Notes: generated from the letters alone by a model not told the origin. A stretch of 64,000 nt of DNA from Ardenticatenaceae bacterium (GCA_020634495.1 JACKBR010000018.1:1-64000); one strand, 5' to 3'. Shown: positions 16,826 through 26,178, numbered from the stretch's first letter. A program made the numbers and translations.

Positions 16826-17881
16826 GTGACGAAGATGATGCGTACGGCCGTTTGGATTGTGGCAGGGTTAGCAGCGTTGATTACCATTGGCGTTGGCGCT
16901 TTTGTGCTGCACACATTGACTTACTTCAAGCGAAACATGACGGCCGTTTGGCGGGCTGGATTTGTCGAGAAACAGATCGCCATCAACGGTAGTGAAATGA
17001 ACTACGCCGAAGGTCCGAACAACGGCCCCCCACTGTTGCTAATTCATGGGCAGGCGGTAGATTGGCAAAACTATGCCCGCGTGCTGCCCGACCTTGCTGC
17101 CCATTACCACGTCTTTGCTGTAGATTGTTATGGACACGGCCGTTCCGCCCGTGTACCAGAAAAATATGCCGCCGCTGCGCTGGGCAGCGATCTGGCCCAG
17201 TTTATCCGCGAGGTGATTGGGGAAACGGCCGTTGTCTCTGGACATTCTTCTGGTGGGCAGCTGGCGGTGTGGCTGGCCGCTAACGCACCAGATGCCGTGC
17301 GCGGCGTTGTCTTGGAAGACCCGCCATTGTTCACCACGACGCTGCCACGCGCCGAAAAAACCTGGAATTACGTCGATCTGGCCACTACGGCCTACAACTT
17401 TGTGCAGAGTGGAGAAGCAGATTTTGTGACCTACCAGGCTCGGCACGGCAAGTTTTATACCCTTTTTAAGGAGCTTCAACCCCGGCTGACCCAAAGCGTG
17501 CTGACCTACCGAGCCAAACATCCTCATGAGCCGGTCAAAGTGTTCTACATGCCGCCCGTTATGAACGAGCTGTGGCGCGGGTTGCACACCTACGATCCGC
17601 AGTTTGGCGCTTCGTTTTATGACGGTTCCTGGAACGATGGTTTTGACCAGGCCGATGCCTTGCGCCGCATCAACGTGCCCGCTGTGCTCATTCACACCAA
17701 CTGGGAATATGACGAGGCCGGTATTTTGATGGCTGCCATGGACGATGAAGATGCCGAACGAGCGCGTACGCTCATTCCGAACGTTGAGTTTGTGAAGGTT
17801 GATTCGGGTCACGGCTTCCACTTTGAGAAGCCGGGCGACTTTGTTCAGATCATGGTGGACTTTTTGCAGACGGTGCGTTAG
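16826..17881 (+). CDS. Membrane-anchored alpha/beta hydrolase
   Basis: 351-aa protein with one N-terminal transmembrane helix (about 8-30) and an alpha/beta-hydrolase domain: LLLIHGQAVDWQNY (oxyanion HG), VDCYGHGRSA, nucleophile elbow GHSSGG and catalytic His in VDSGHGFHFEKPG. An Asp in WEYDEAG or nearby would complete the triad. Substrate unknown. The start is either GTG 16826 or ATG 16835/16838; none has a strong ribosome-binding site. Confidence 0.88.
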   Translation: MTKMMRTAVWIVAGLAALITIGVGAFVLHTLTYFKRNMTAVWRAGFVEKQIAINGSEMNYAEGPNNGPPLLLIHGQAVDWQNYARVLPDLAAHYHVFAVDCYGHGRSARVPEKYAAAALGSDLAQFIREVIGETAVVSGHSSGGQLAVWLAANAPDAVRGVVLEDPPLFTTTLPRAEKTWNYVDLATTAYNFVQSGEADFVTYQARHGKFYTLFKELQPRLTQSVLTYRAKHPHEPVKVFYMPPVMNELWRGLHTYDPQFGASFYDGSWNDGFDQADALRRINVPAVLIHTNWEYDEAGILMAAMDDEDAERARTLIPNVEFVKVDSGHGFHFEKPGDFVQIMVDFLQTVR

Positions 17882-17987
17882 ACAAAAACCAATTGAATCC
17901 TGCTACTCCCTGGGTTACAATCTTTTTGATTTTCTAAGTAAACATCGTTAACCAACTACCAGCATCGCACACAAAGCGGGAGCGTGT

Positions 17988-19076
17988 ATGACCAAAAAAA
18001 CCGTCGGCTATGTTCATCTGGAGTGGAAGTGCCCCGCCTGTGGCACGCGCAACAAGGGGATCGACAAGATTTGCCGCAGCTGTGGCGCGGCCCAGCCAGA
18101 GGACGTTCAATTTGAGCAAGTGGCTCAAGAAACATTGATCAAGGATGAAAAACTCATCGAGCAGGCCAAGGCAGGTGCAGATGTGCATTGTCCGTTCTGC
18201 GGCACGCGCAACCCGGCTACGGCCGTTCAGTGCAGTCAATGTCTGGCCGAGCTTACCGGAGCCGAAGCGCGAGACGCAGGCCAGGTCATTGGCGCTCATC
18301 AGAAAAAAGCGGTGCCCGATGTGGCTTGCACCCACTGTGGCTCCCTCAACCCAGGCACGGCGCAGCAATGTTCGCAATGCGGCGCGGCGCTGCCTAAATT
18401 GGAGCGGCCCCAGGCAAAGCCAAAACCAAGCGTGCGGCGTGCCTCTGGCATGTCCAAAACAGCCCGCTTTGTGCTGTTTGGCATTTTAGGGCTGGTGGTC
18501 ATTGCTTGCATCGCGCTGGTGGTGCTGTCTAATCGCACCGAAGAGGTGGTGGGCGAGGTGCGCGGTGTTTCCTGGGAGTATGCCGTGGCCATTGAGGCGC
18601 TAACCCCGGTGGAAGACCAGGATTGGCGCGACCGTGTGCCGGATGGCGCTGAGATTGTGTCTTGCCGTGAAGAAGTGCGGCGCACCCAGCCGAATCCCGC
18701 GCCAAACTCGGTGGAAGTGTGCGGCACGCCATACACGGTGGATACGGGCACAGGCGTGGGCGAGGTAGTGCAGGATTGTGAGTACCAGGTCTATGATGAT
18801 TTGTGTACCTTTACCGAACTGCAATGGCGGGAGTTTGATCTGGTTTCTTTAACGGGGGATGATTTTGAGCCACAGTGGCCTGATCCAGCTTTGGCCCAAG
18901 ACCAGCGGTTTGGCGACAGTTCTGAGACGTATGAAGTGGTGTTTAATGCCGACGGCCGTACCTACATCTATCACCCTGACGACCTGAATGAATATCTCCA
19001 GTTTGAAGACGGCAGCCGCTGGATTCTGGAAGTGAACGCGCTGAACAATGTGCGTTCCGTTACGCCAGATCGTTAG
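17988..19076 (+). CDS. Triple zinc-ribbon protein with one membrane helix
   Basis: 362-aa protein. Three small zinc-binding modules lie in the first 140 residues, each with two Cys-x2-Cys pairs: CPACGTRN...CRSCGAA, CPFCGTRN...CSQCLAE and CTHCGSLN...CSQCGAA. A basic stretch and one transmembrane helix (about 165-185) follow, then a domain with four further cysteines (SCREEV, EVCGTP, DCEYQVYDDLC). Zinc ribbons inside the cell with a sensor-like outer domain suggest a scaffold or regulator; no family function is recognised. Confidence 0.75.
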   Translation: MTKKTVGYVHLEWKCPACGTRNKGIDKICRSCGAAQPEDVQFEQVAQETLIKDEKLIEQAKAGADVHCPFCGTRNPATAVQCSQCLAELTGAEARDAGQVIGAHQKKAVPDVACTHCGSLNPGTAQQCSQCGAALPKLERPQAKPKPSVRRASGMSKTARFVLFGILGLVVIACIALVVLSNRTEEVVGEVRGVSWEYAVAIEALTPVEDQDWRDRVPDGAEIVSCREEVRRTQPNPAPNSVEVCGTPYTVDTGTGVGEVVQDCEYQVYDDLCTFTELQWREFDLVSLTGDDFEPQWPDPALAQDQRFGDSSETYEVVFNADGRTYIYHPDDLNEYLQFEDGSRWILEVNALNNVRSVTPDR

Positions 19077-19089
19077 AAGAAATTCCACA

Positions 19090-19554
19090 ATGCGTGTTAT
19101 TCGAGAATATGAAGATGGCGATTTGAACGCTGTGTTATCCGCCTGGGAAAATGCGTCCAAGGTGGCGCATCCATTTTTATCTGCTGCATTTTTGGCAGAG
19201 GAACGCCAGAACATTCCCACTGTTTATTTGCCCAATGCCGATAGTTGGGTCATTGAGCAGGATGGCAAGGTGGTCGGTTTCATCTCGCTGCTGGGCAATG
19301 AGGTTGGGGCGATCTTTGTGCAGCCCCCGTTTCATGGCATTGGCCTGGGCACGGCGCTGATGGATAAGGCTCAGGAACTGCACGGGGAGTTAGAGGTTGA
19401 AGTTTTTGAGAAGAACTCGATGGGTCGTCAGTTTTACAAAAAGTATGGATTTGCGTTCATGCGCAAACATTTTCATGAGGAAACTGGACACTATTTGCTG
19501 CGACTGAAGTTTACGGCCGACAAGGTGTCTTACTCATCGCCAAATTGGGGCTAA
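19090..19554 (+). CDS. GNAT-family N-acetyltransferase
   Basis: 154-aa acetyltransferase: MRVIREYEDGDLNAVLSAW at the start, a central VVGFISLLGNEVGAIFV strand, the acetyl-CoA loop region PPFHGIGLGTALMDKA (GxGxG/A type) and the C-terminal FYKKYGFAFM. The acceptor is unknown. ATG 19090 is chosen because an earlier in-frame ATG would overlap the upstream gene. The 3' end overlaps the convergent glycosyltransferase by 21 bp. Confidence 0.9.
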   Translation: MRVIREYEDGDLNAVLSAWENASKVAHPFLSAAFLAEERQNIPTVYLPNADSWVIEQDGKVVGFISLLGNEVGAIFVQPPFHGIGLGTALMDKAQELHGELEVEVFEKNSMGRQFYKKYGFAFMRKHFHEETGHYLLRLKFTADKVSYSSPNWG

Positions 19555-20763
19555 GAGCGCTTTTAGGGTTTCGTAGGAAAAATGCTTTTTGCCCAGTTCG
19601 TAATTGTGGGTGGTGGCGGGAACGGCCGTTTCCGGCTTCTCTAACCAGCCACGCACCATCTCTACCGTTTTTGGCGTAATTTCCCCATCAATTTCGGCAA
19701 ACTGAAAGCCCAGCGGGCCAATGTCTGCGGCATAAACCGGGTAGCGGTTGACCAGGGCGGGCAGCTTAAAGTACACCGTTTCGATGAGGGCGTTGCCAAA
19801 CCCCTCGATAAAGCTGGGATAGGTCACCAAATTGGCGTGGGGGTACGCATCCCACAGCGAGTAGATTTTTTTGCCATTTTCCATTCGCCGCTGATCGTCC
19901 ACCTGTTCTGCCACGTAGCGCAAAGCAACCTGCTTGCTTTGCGCCAGCGTTTCCAATTCGTGTAGATACGCTGGGCCTTCGTCGCCTGCTTTGTGGGTGA
20001 TGACCAGTTTGGCGCGGGGATCGTTGAGTTGATGCAGCAGGTCAATGGCCAGCTCAATCCCTTTGCGCGGAATCACCCGCGTGGGCTGCAAAATGAGCCA
20101 GTCGTCGGGCGTCAGGCCAATGGCCTGGCGAAAATCGGCATTAAATTCGTCGATGCCGGGCGGGGGCGTGTGAAAATCAAAGACGTTGGGAATGATGAAG
20201 CTGTTAAGCCCGCGCCGCTGCTTGAGGGCGGTTTGGGCCAGCGAATTAATGGTGGCGTGGTCAAGTCCAGGTAAATCTGGTGGAAAATATTGATCCAAAA
20301 ACGAACCAATATGGCTGCCTAAAAAGCGGGGCCGTTCCCAGTAAAAATCGTGGTTGTGGGCCAGGCCGGGCAGCTTGAGCTCGGCCATTAGCTCGGCCAG
20401 CGCCTGGGCCAGGGGCAGCTGCATGGGGATGGCAAAGGCGTTCTGGACGATGACATAGTTGATGTTGTGCTGGGTGAGGAATTGGCGAAGCGGCCGTTTC
20501 AGTTCCTGGGCTCTTTTTGCAATGTCTGGCAGCAGGGAGACGGCCGTTTCTTTTTCGACAAAAGCGCGGTCGTGTAACGTTTTAGCCACAGCATCTTCAA
20601 AATGCAGCCGGGGGTCTTCCAGCCCTTCCAGGTTGGGGTCTAATTCACCAGCGCAGTAAAAAACATGGTGGCCAAACTGCTGGGCAATGGACACCAGCTT
20701 GGCCGATTCCAGCGAGACACCATCGGTGCCTGCCAGCCGGGTAGAAATGACGCCAATATTCAT
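19534..20763 (-). CDS. GT4-type glycosyltransferase
   Basis: 409-aa GT-B glycosyltransferase. The N-terminal Rossmann half starts MNIGVISTRLAGTDGVSLESAKL (acceptor side). The C-terminal half has LQPTRVIPRKGIELAI and the nucleotide-sugar binding segment SFIEGFGNALIETVYFKLP, the E-x7-E type motif of family 4. It is the last gene of the LacI-controlled sugar operon, overlapping the phosphorylase stop as ATGA. Acceptor and donor are unknown. A role in building or recycling a glucoside handled by the neighbouring phosphorylase is inference. Confidence 0.85.
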   Translation of the reverse strand: MNIGVISTRLAGTDGVSLESAKLVSIAQQFGHHVFYCAGELDPNLEGLEDPRLHFEDAVAKTLHDRAFVEKETAVSLLPDIAKRAQELKRPLRQFLTQHNINYVIVQNAFAIPMQLPLAQALAELMAELKLPGLAHNHDFYWERPRFLGSHIGSFLDQYFPPDLPGLDHATINSLAQTALKQRRGLNSFIIPNVFDFHTPPPGIDEFNADFRQAIGLTPDDWLILQPTRVIPRKGIELAIDLLHQLNDPRAKLVITHKAGDEGPAYLHELETLAQSKQVALRYVAEQVDDQRRMENGKKIYSLWDAYPHANLVTYPSFIEGFGNALIETVYFKLPALVNRYPVYAADIGPLGFQFAEIDGEITPKTVEMVRGWLEKPETAVPATTHNYELGKKHFSYETLKALLAPIWR

Positions 20764-22433
20764 AGCTGTTTAATCCAAACGACCTGGTATGGGGCGAGGC
20801 TGATCTGGTGGGAAACGGCCGTTTCTGCCAGCAGATCACGTCCTGCAAAAGGCAGGCTTACTGAAACCGTCTCTGGGGAAACATTTTGTAAACAAAGCAC
20901 CTGCTCATTTTGGTGCTGGCGTAGAATGGCAAAAACTGCGGGATGCAGGCTGAGGATTTCCTGGTTGCCAATGGGGTGAAACGCTTTTTCGGCCGTACGC
21001 AGCCTGAGCAGTTCACAATAGCCAGAAAAAACGCGCTGGCGCAGTCCGCCTTGCAGCGCTTGTTCCAATTGGCTGCGCTGGAGCTTTTGCCGGTTGATGG
21101 TGCGGTTGCGTCCGGTTTGCTGAACGCCCTCGCGCCAATTTTGCGAGCCAAACAGGCTGTGGAAATAAATGCCCGGTACGCCGCGCAGCGCCAGCATGAT
21201 CGCCTGGGAAGCTAAAAAGCGGCGGGCAATCAACGCCTCTGATTCATCCGCTCCGGGCACGGCCAGGGCATTGAGATAGCTGATGTTTAGCTCGTAGGCG
21301 CTTTGGCTGCCGTCGCCGTTGGCTTTGTAGGAGACAAAGCCGCCCAGCGCCTTCACCCGCTCCGCCATAGCGTCAATCGCCCCATCGCTAAGGATGCCCC
21401 GTGCTGGGGTAAGCCCAATGCCGTCGTGCGAAGCGCAAAAGTTGAAGAAGGTGACCTGGTCAGATGGCAGTTCCAGCGTGGCGGCCCAGTCGGTGATGTA
21501 GCTGGCGTTGCCAGTGTGGAAAGCGTGCAGGATGAGCGGCGGTAATGAAAAGTTGTAAACCATTTGGGCTTCGTTACGGCCGTTGCCAAAATAAGCAATG
21601 TTTTCCTTGTGCGGGATGTTGGTCTCGGTGATGAGGGCTACCTGTGGGGCAACTTCGTCCAGCACCGTTCGCATTAGCTGAATAATCTGGTGGGTTTGTG
21701 GGAGATTGAGGCAGCGTGTGCCGGGTTCCTTCCACATGAAGCCAATGGCATCCAAGCGAATATAATTTGCCCCTTGAGCGACATAAAACAGCAGCGTATC
21801 TAAAATGGCCAGCAGCACGGCCGGATTGGCATAGTTTAAATCGATCTGGTCGTCGCTAAAGGTGGTCCACAAATGGCGTGTGCCTGATTTTGTCTGGAAT
21901 GGGGTTAGCAGGGGCAGGGCGCGTGGCCGGAAAACGGCCGTTAAATCAAGGGTTGGGTCTAGCGCTACGAAAAAATCTTCATACGCAGGATCATCCTGCA
22001 AATAGCCCTGAAACCAGCTGCTTTTTGCGGAGATGTGGTTAATGACGGCGTCGAACATCAGTTGGAAATTTTCGCCGACCGCGGCCACATCGCCCCAACT
22101 GCCCAGCGCCGGATCAACCGCTTTGTAATCGATGACGGAAAAGCCGTCGTCAGACGAGTAGGGATAGAAAGGGAGCAGGTGGATGGTTTGGATACGGCCG
22201 TGCAGCGTCTCATTGCAAAATTTGGCCAATGCCTGTAATGGCGCTTCACCGGGGGCCTGAACCTGGTCGCCATAGGTGATCAATACGGAGTCGCGTTCTG
22301 AGAATACGGCCGTTTCTGGCTTTGGCAAACGGAGGCGATAGGCGGCAAGAAGCTGTTGAACGTTTTCATAGGTTTGCTGTGCCTTATCCTCGCCATACAA
22401 AAAAATGAGGTGGTTCAATATGGAAGAAGTCAT
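20760..22433 (-). CDS. GH13 subfamily 18-type sugar phosphorylase
   Basis: 557-aa alpha-amylase-fold enzyme resembling sucrose/glucosylglycerate phosphorylases: LLPFYPYSSDDGFSVIDY near the N-terminus, nucleophile D228 (YIRLDAIGF), acid/base E270 (LITETNIPH), third acid D337 (CASHDGIG) and GVPGIYFHSLFGSQNW, typical of this subfamily. Such enzymes split an alpha-glucoside with phosphate, giving glucose 1-phosphate. The natural substrate (sucrose, glucosylglycerate, glucosylglycerol) cannot be fixed here. ATG 22433 (MTSSILNHL) is preferred; upstream in-frame residues run through a hairpin spacer. It lies downstream of sugar ABC transporter genes. Confidence 0.88.
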   Translation of the reverse strand: MTSSILNHLIFLYGEDKAQQTYENVQQLLAAYRLRLPKPETAVFSERDSVLITYGDQVQAPGEAPLQALAKFCNETLHGRIQTIHLLPFYPYSSDDGFSVIDYKAVDPALGSWGDVAAVGENFQLMFDAVINHISAKSSWFQGYLQDDPAYEDFFVALDPTLDLTAVFRPRALPLLTPFQTKSGTRHLWTTFSDDQIDLNYANPAVLLAILDTLLFYVAQGANYIRLDAIGFMWKEPGTRCLNLPQTHQIIQLMRTVLDEVAPQVALITETNIPHKENIAYFGNGRNEAQMVYNFSLPPLILHAFHTGNASYITDWAATLELPSDQVTFFNFCASHDGIGLTPARGILSDGAIDAMAERVKALGGFVSYKANGDGSQSAYELNISYLNALAVPGADESEALIARRFLASQAIMLALRGVPGIYFHSLFGSQNWREGVQQTGRNRTINRQKLQRSQLEQALQGGLRQRVFSGYCELLRLRTAEKAFHPIGNQEILSLHPAVFAILRQHQNEQVLCLQNVSPETVSVSLPFAGRDLLAETAVSHQISLAPYQVVWIKQL

Positions 22434-22574
22434 TCTGGAAAAACTGCCTCTGGTAATTGATTGATGGAAACCGGGGTATGGATTCAGGGAAGCTGCGTGC
22501 TGCCTGAGGCGATTTAACAACGCTCGCCCGGCACGCAGCACGCACGCCCAAATACCCAAAACTTGTCATCAATA
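22434..22574. repeat. Spacer with hairpin between permease and phosphorylase genes
   Basis: Contains TGCGTGCTGC (22494-22503) complementary to GCAGCACGCA (22535-22544) with a 31-nt loop. No ORF of note. It could be an mRNA processing or stabilising element within the operon. Confidence 0.45.
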
Positions 22575-23480
22575 TTACCCTTTCACACCGCCAGCCGACA
22601 ATCCTTCAGATAAATAGCGTTCCAGCGCTAAAAATAGAACCATGATCGGCACCGTCATGATTGTTGAGGCAGCCATCACCACGTTGGGGCGGGGGGAGGG
22701 GTCGTTCCAAATCGTATTAATTTTAATCGGCATGGTGAACAGTTCGTTGTTATTCAAAAAGACAAAAGCGTACAAAAATTCGTTCCAGGCAATCATGAGG
22801 GTGTAGATGGCCACAGAAACCAGCGCGGGAATGGCCAGCGGCAGCGTAATGCGCCAGATGACCTCCAGTCGGCTGCAACCATCAATAAGCCCTGCTTGCT
22901 CAATTTCGGTGGGAATGGTGCGGAAGTAATTTGTGAGCATGTACAAGGCTACCGGCAATGTTTGGGCCAGGTAGGTGAAGACGAGCACCCCTAGATTGTC
23001 CTGCACATCAAAGCCAATAAAATCGCCAATGCGGGCCAACATGGCAAACAAGGGAATAATGAGCAGGATGCCAGGGAAGAGATACACCACCAAAATGGCG
23101 TTGACCATTATATTTTTGCCACGAAAGCGCAGTCGGGCAATGGCATAAGACCCCAACACAGCGAGAATGACGGCAATAACGGCCGTAGGCACCGCCACAA
23201 AAACCGTGTTCCGAATATTAGTGCCAAACTGCTGAAAGCTCGGATTATCGGGATTAAACAACTCATCGTAAGCTTCCAGCCGAAATTCACCAGGCACGTA
23301 AACCGGTTCCCGCCCGCCAATTTCTGCCCGTGTCTTAAACGACGAAGAAACCATCCAATAAAACGGGAACAAAATACTTGTCAGGAAAAAGGTGAGCACA
23401 ATGGCAAAAATAAACCCTTGTAGCGTGAATCGGCGGCTCAACTGCGTGAGAAACGAACTATTTTCTGGACGTGCTTGCAT
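22575..23480 (-). CDS. Carbohydrate ABC transporter permease, MalG type
   Basis: 301-aa permease with six predicted helices. The EAA loop that contacts the ATPase is EQAGLIDGCSRLEVIWRITL, with the DG and I-x-L-P pattern. It forms a heterodimer with the MalF-type permease encoded 15 bp upstream. No cognate ATPase gene is in the operon, so a shared MsmK-type ATPase elsewhere is likely (inference). Confidence 0.93.
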   Translation of the reverse strand: MQARPENSSFLTQLSRRFTLQGFIFAIVLTFFLTSILFPFYWMVSSSFKTRAEIGGREPVYVPGEFRLEAYDELFNPDNPSFQQFGTNIRNTVFVAVPTAVIAVILAVLGSYAIARLRFRGKNIMVNAILVVYLFPGILLIIPLFAMLARIGDFIGFDVQDNLGVLVFTYLAQTLPVALYMLTNYFRTIPTEIEQAGLIDGCSRLEVIWRITLPLAIPALVSVAIYTLMIAWNEFLYAFVFLNNNELFTMPIKINTIWNDPSPRPNVVMAASTIMTVPIMVLFLALERYLSEGLSAGGVKG

Positions 23481-23495
23481 GATTCCTACTCCCTC

Positions 23496-24455
23496 TTATT
23501 CCGCTTCCACATTGCGCATGACAATGCCTACGTAAAACGCCATGAACGTTACCAAAATAACCAGCAGGATCATTGCTGTGGCCGCACCGCGCCCAAAGTT
23601 AAACTGATTAAAGCTGAATTGGTACGTTAAAACAGGAAGCACGTTGGTGCCAAAGCCGCCACCCGTCAGCAGATAAATGTCGTCGAATTTGTTGAAGGTC
23701 CACATGAGGCGCAGCAAGAAGATTGCCCCCATCACGTAGCGAAGTTCTGGAAGCGTCACGTGCAAGAATTGCTGCCATGTGCTGGCTCCGTCTACTTTTG
23801 CGGCTTCATACAAGGTGCGGTCAACCGCTTGCAGCCGGGCCAAAATCATGAGCATGGCAAAGGGGAAATAGCGCCACGCTTCAAAAATGATGACCAACAC
23901 AAGGGCCAGTCCACGAGTTGACAAATATGCCTGGGGTAAATCAATAATCCCCAGCCCCATCAAAATGTCATTTAGCACGCCAGACGGCCGTGGATCGAGC
24001 AGCCAGCGCCAGACAAAAACCACGCTCACAATTGGGGCCACGTAGGGGAATAAGAAAATGGCTCGCGTGACGCCCCTGCCGCGAAACGGCCGATTTAACA
24101 GCAGCGAAGCAAGAAGCCCCACGAGCACCGTTAGAGTTGTGGCGGCAAAGGTATAAACCACACTGGTAACGGCCGCTCCCCAACTTTGCCACCCTTGCCA
24201 CTTAAAGGCAAAGTCATTAAACACCGCTCGATAATTGTCCCAACCGACAAACGGCGCATGAAAAACATCGTTTAAATTTCCCAAACTCACATCCCGAAAG
24301 CTAATCCAAATGGAAAAGAAGGCCGGGAACAGCACCAGGCCAAAAACAATCAGGGCTGTTGGGGAAATTAACGTCCAGGCTAAACGCGCTTCCTGGGCGT
24401 GCCAGCTTTTGCGGCGACCGCCAGAGGCGCTTTCCTTCTCCGTTATTGCAGCCAT
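23496..24455 (-). CDS. Carbohydrate ABC transporter permease, MalF type
   Basis: 319-aa permease with six predicted helices and a basic N-terminus. The EAA motif reads YEAAKVDGASTWQQFLHVTL. The opening ARLAWTLISPTALIVFGLVLFP fits MalF/UgpA-type proteins. It is co-transcribed with the binding protein (73-bp gap containing a hairpin) and the MalG-type permease. Confidence 0.93.
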   Translation of the reverse strand: MAAITEKESASGGRRKSWHAQEARLAWTLISPTALIVFGLVLFPAFFSIWISFRDVSLGNLNDVFHAPFVGWDNYRAVFNDFAFKWQGWQSWGAAVTSVVYTFAATTLTVLVGLLASLLLNRPFRGRGVTRAIFLFPYVAPIVSVVFVWRWLLDPRPSGVLNDILMGLGIIDLPQAYLSTRGLALVLVIIFEAWRYFPFAMLMILARLQAVDRTLYEAAKVDGASTWQQFLHVTLPELRYVMGAIFLLRLMWTFNKFDDIYLLTGGGFGTNVLPVLTYQFSFNQFNFGRGAATAMILLVILVTFMAFYVGIVMRNVEAE

Positions 24456-24480
24456 TACACCCTTTCTCCTCGCCTATAAA

Positions 24481-24512
24481 ACAGAGGTGCAGCCTGGGGA
24501 CTGCACCTCTGT
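24481..24512 (-). terminator. Intercistronic hairpin/leaky terminator after the binding-protein gene
   Basis: Perfect 12-bp stem (24481-24492 with 24501-24512) and 8-nt loop, followed on the - strand by TTTTAT. It lies between the binding-protein stop and the first permease. Partial termination or 3' stabilisation would give more binding protein than permease, a common arrangement in sugar ABC operons. Confidence 0.7.
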
Positions 24513-24528
24513 TCACAACTAAACTTGC

Positions 24529-26016
24529 TTACTCGCCGAGGCGATCCGCATACATTTGTTCAACTTCTTCTTGCAGGAATGCTGCGGCCGTTTCCGGTGT
24601 CATCGTTCCTTCTAGAGCAATTTGGCTGATCACCGTGGGAATCAGCAAACGGCCCTCAATGTCACCTACAACGGCGCGCTGGTTGGCGTCGTAGTCAGGA
24701 CGGAACAGCCAGCGCTGCATCGATTCGTACCCATTTGCAATTTGGTCCAATGTTTCTGGCGCATAGTATTGGAAGTAATCACTGCTGGTCATCCAGCCGT
24801 CCACAGCGCTCTTCAGCACGGGGACTTTGCCAAACGGAGCCAGGGCCAGGATGTCTTGGTAGCCTTCCGTTAAGAAGTAAGCAACCACATCCTGAGCCAC
24901 GGGGTCTGCACCTTGCATGATGCCCAATGTGACCAACTGGCCGTAAGAAGCCGAGCCGTTCGGCCCAACCATCTCAGGCGCAAAACCAGTGTTGCCCGCC
25001 AGGTCTTCCACGGCAATTTCTAAATTGCCACCACCATCTAAACCAGAACCGTCTACCAGGTCATCCATGATGTAGGTGCTGTAGAACAACATACCAGATT
25101 GATCCAGCTCGTAGCTCTCACGCGCTCCGCGCCAGTATTGCGGCCCTGGGGCTGAGCAATCTTGCAGGTTGGTGTAAAACGCAAGGGCTTCAATCATTTC
25201 TGGCGTATTCATGGTAACGTTGCCATCAGCATCAAATGGCCAGGCATTGTTGGAAATAGCCACTTGTTCAAAGATTTGGTGGCCGTAATTTTGGCCAGGA
25301 TCCGTGCCAATTGTCATACCGTAGAGCAGGTTGTCTGTTCCGGGCAGTGCATTACAGGCAGTGGTAATGTCTTCCCAGGCGATGGGTGCGTTCAGTCCAG
25401 CGGCATTAAAGACATCTTCGCGGTACCAAATGGCCTGAATCCAACCGTCGTAGGGGATGGCGGCATAGTTGCCTGTGGCTGGGTTTGTTACCATAGCCAG
25501 CGGGCCAGCGCGGAAATCATCTTCACCAATGGCCGCAATGGTGGCCATTGCTGCGTCCTCATCCAAAATGCCATCAGCGGCAAAGGACGCAACACGCTCT
25601 ACACCCATGCGCACGATGTCCGGCAGCCGGTTGGCTGCTTGAGCGGTAGCAATTCGCTGGGTGACGCCCGCTTCTTCGATGGGCACAATGCGAATTTCTA
25701 CTTCAGGATGTTCTGCCATGTAGTTGGCGGCTACTGCTTCGTAAGCCGCAATCCGTTCTTCTTCGTTGTCTGTGGTCCAGAATTCAATAACCGTTTGTTC
25801 CATTGGTTCAGATGGCACTTCAACTTCTACCACGCGGGTTACCTCAATGGTTTCGGTGACAGATTCGCCTTCAACCATCCGGGTAACTTCTACTTGTTCG
25901 GTCACGGTTTGTGTTTCTGTTACGACGCGAGTGACCTCAACTGTTTGGGGGCTGCAAGCCGTCAGGGCCAGGGCAACCAGAATAAAAGCTGCGACTAAAT
26001 ATCTAATTTTTCTCAT
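24529..26016 (-). CDS. Sugar ABC transporter substrate-binding lipoprotein
   Basis: 495-aa secreted lipoprotein with signal peptide and lipobox ALTAC (Cys21). Residues 25-75 form a repetitive linker made of VTRVV/VTE/VEV units. The family 1 solute-binding fold follows (VIEFWTTDNEEERIAAYEAV, later IPYDGWIQAIWYREDVFNAAGL). It delivers a sugar to the two permeases encoded downstream. The Val/Thr/Glu-rich linker, repeated in register (EVTRVV), is typical of Chloroflexota binding proteins and probably holds the domain away from the membrane. ATG 26016 has GGAGAA 5-10 nt upstream. Confidence 0.93.
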   Translation of the reverse strand: MRKIRYLVAAFILVALALTACSPQTVEVTRVVTETQTVTEQVEVTRMVEGESVTETIEVTRVVEVEVPSEPMEQTVIEFWTTDNEEERIAAYEAVAANYMAEHPEVEIRIVPIEEAGVTQRIATAQAANRLPDIVRMGVERVASFAADGILDEDAAMATIAAIGEDDFRAGPLAMVTNPATGNYAAIPYDGWIQAIWYREDVFNAAGLNAPIAWEDITTACNALPGTDNLLYGMTIGTDPGQNYGHQIFEQVAISNNAWPFDADGNVTMNTPEMIEALAFYTNLQDCSAPGPQYWRGARESYELDQSGMLFYSTYIMDDLVDGSGLDGGGNLEIAVEDLAGNTGFAPEMVGPNGSASYGQLVTLGIMQGADPVAQDVVAYFLTEGYQDILALAPFGKVPVLKSAVDGWMTSSDYFQYYAPETLDQIANGYESMQRWLFRPDYDANQRAVVGDIEGRLLIPTVISQIALEGTMTPETAAAFLQEEVEQMYADRLGE

Positions 26017-26178
26017 TTTCTTCTCCTTATGTTGTGAATATTATTGGGGCGTGTGGGGCTACGATGAGCCATTGGCCAATGGTTTATATTAGAATTGTTA
26101 GCAGTTTGTTTGTTGCCTGCTTTGGCAAAGGTGGGTTTGGAAATATGTCACCTCCTTTTTATGAATGGTGCCGGCGGC

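Noticed and set aside
19534..19554. Extended 3' overlap between GNAT and glycosyltransferase genes as a sign of error
   Set aside because: Both proteins end in plausible C-termini. Convergent overlaps of 4-21 bp occur several times in the window (for example at 8978-8981 and 60466-60479).
26148..26157. Perfect anti-16S Shine-Dalgarno match on the - strand (AAGGAGGTGA) between lacI and the binding-protein gene
   Set aside because: No start codon at a usable distance follows. The only GTG lies within the motif itself and opens a 17-codon frame with no protein-like features.
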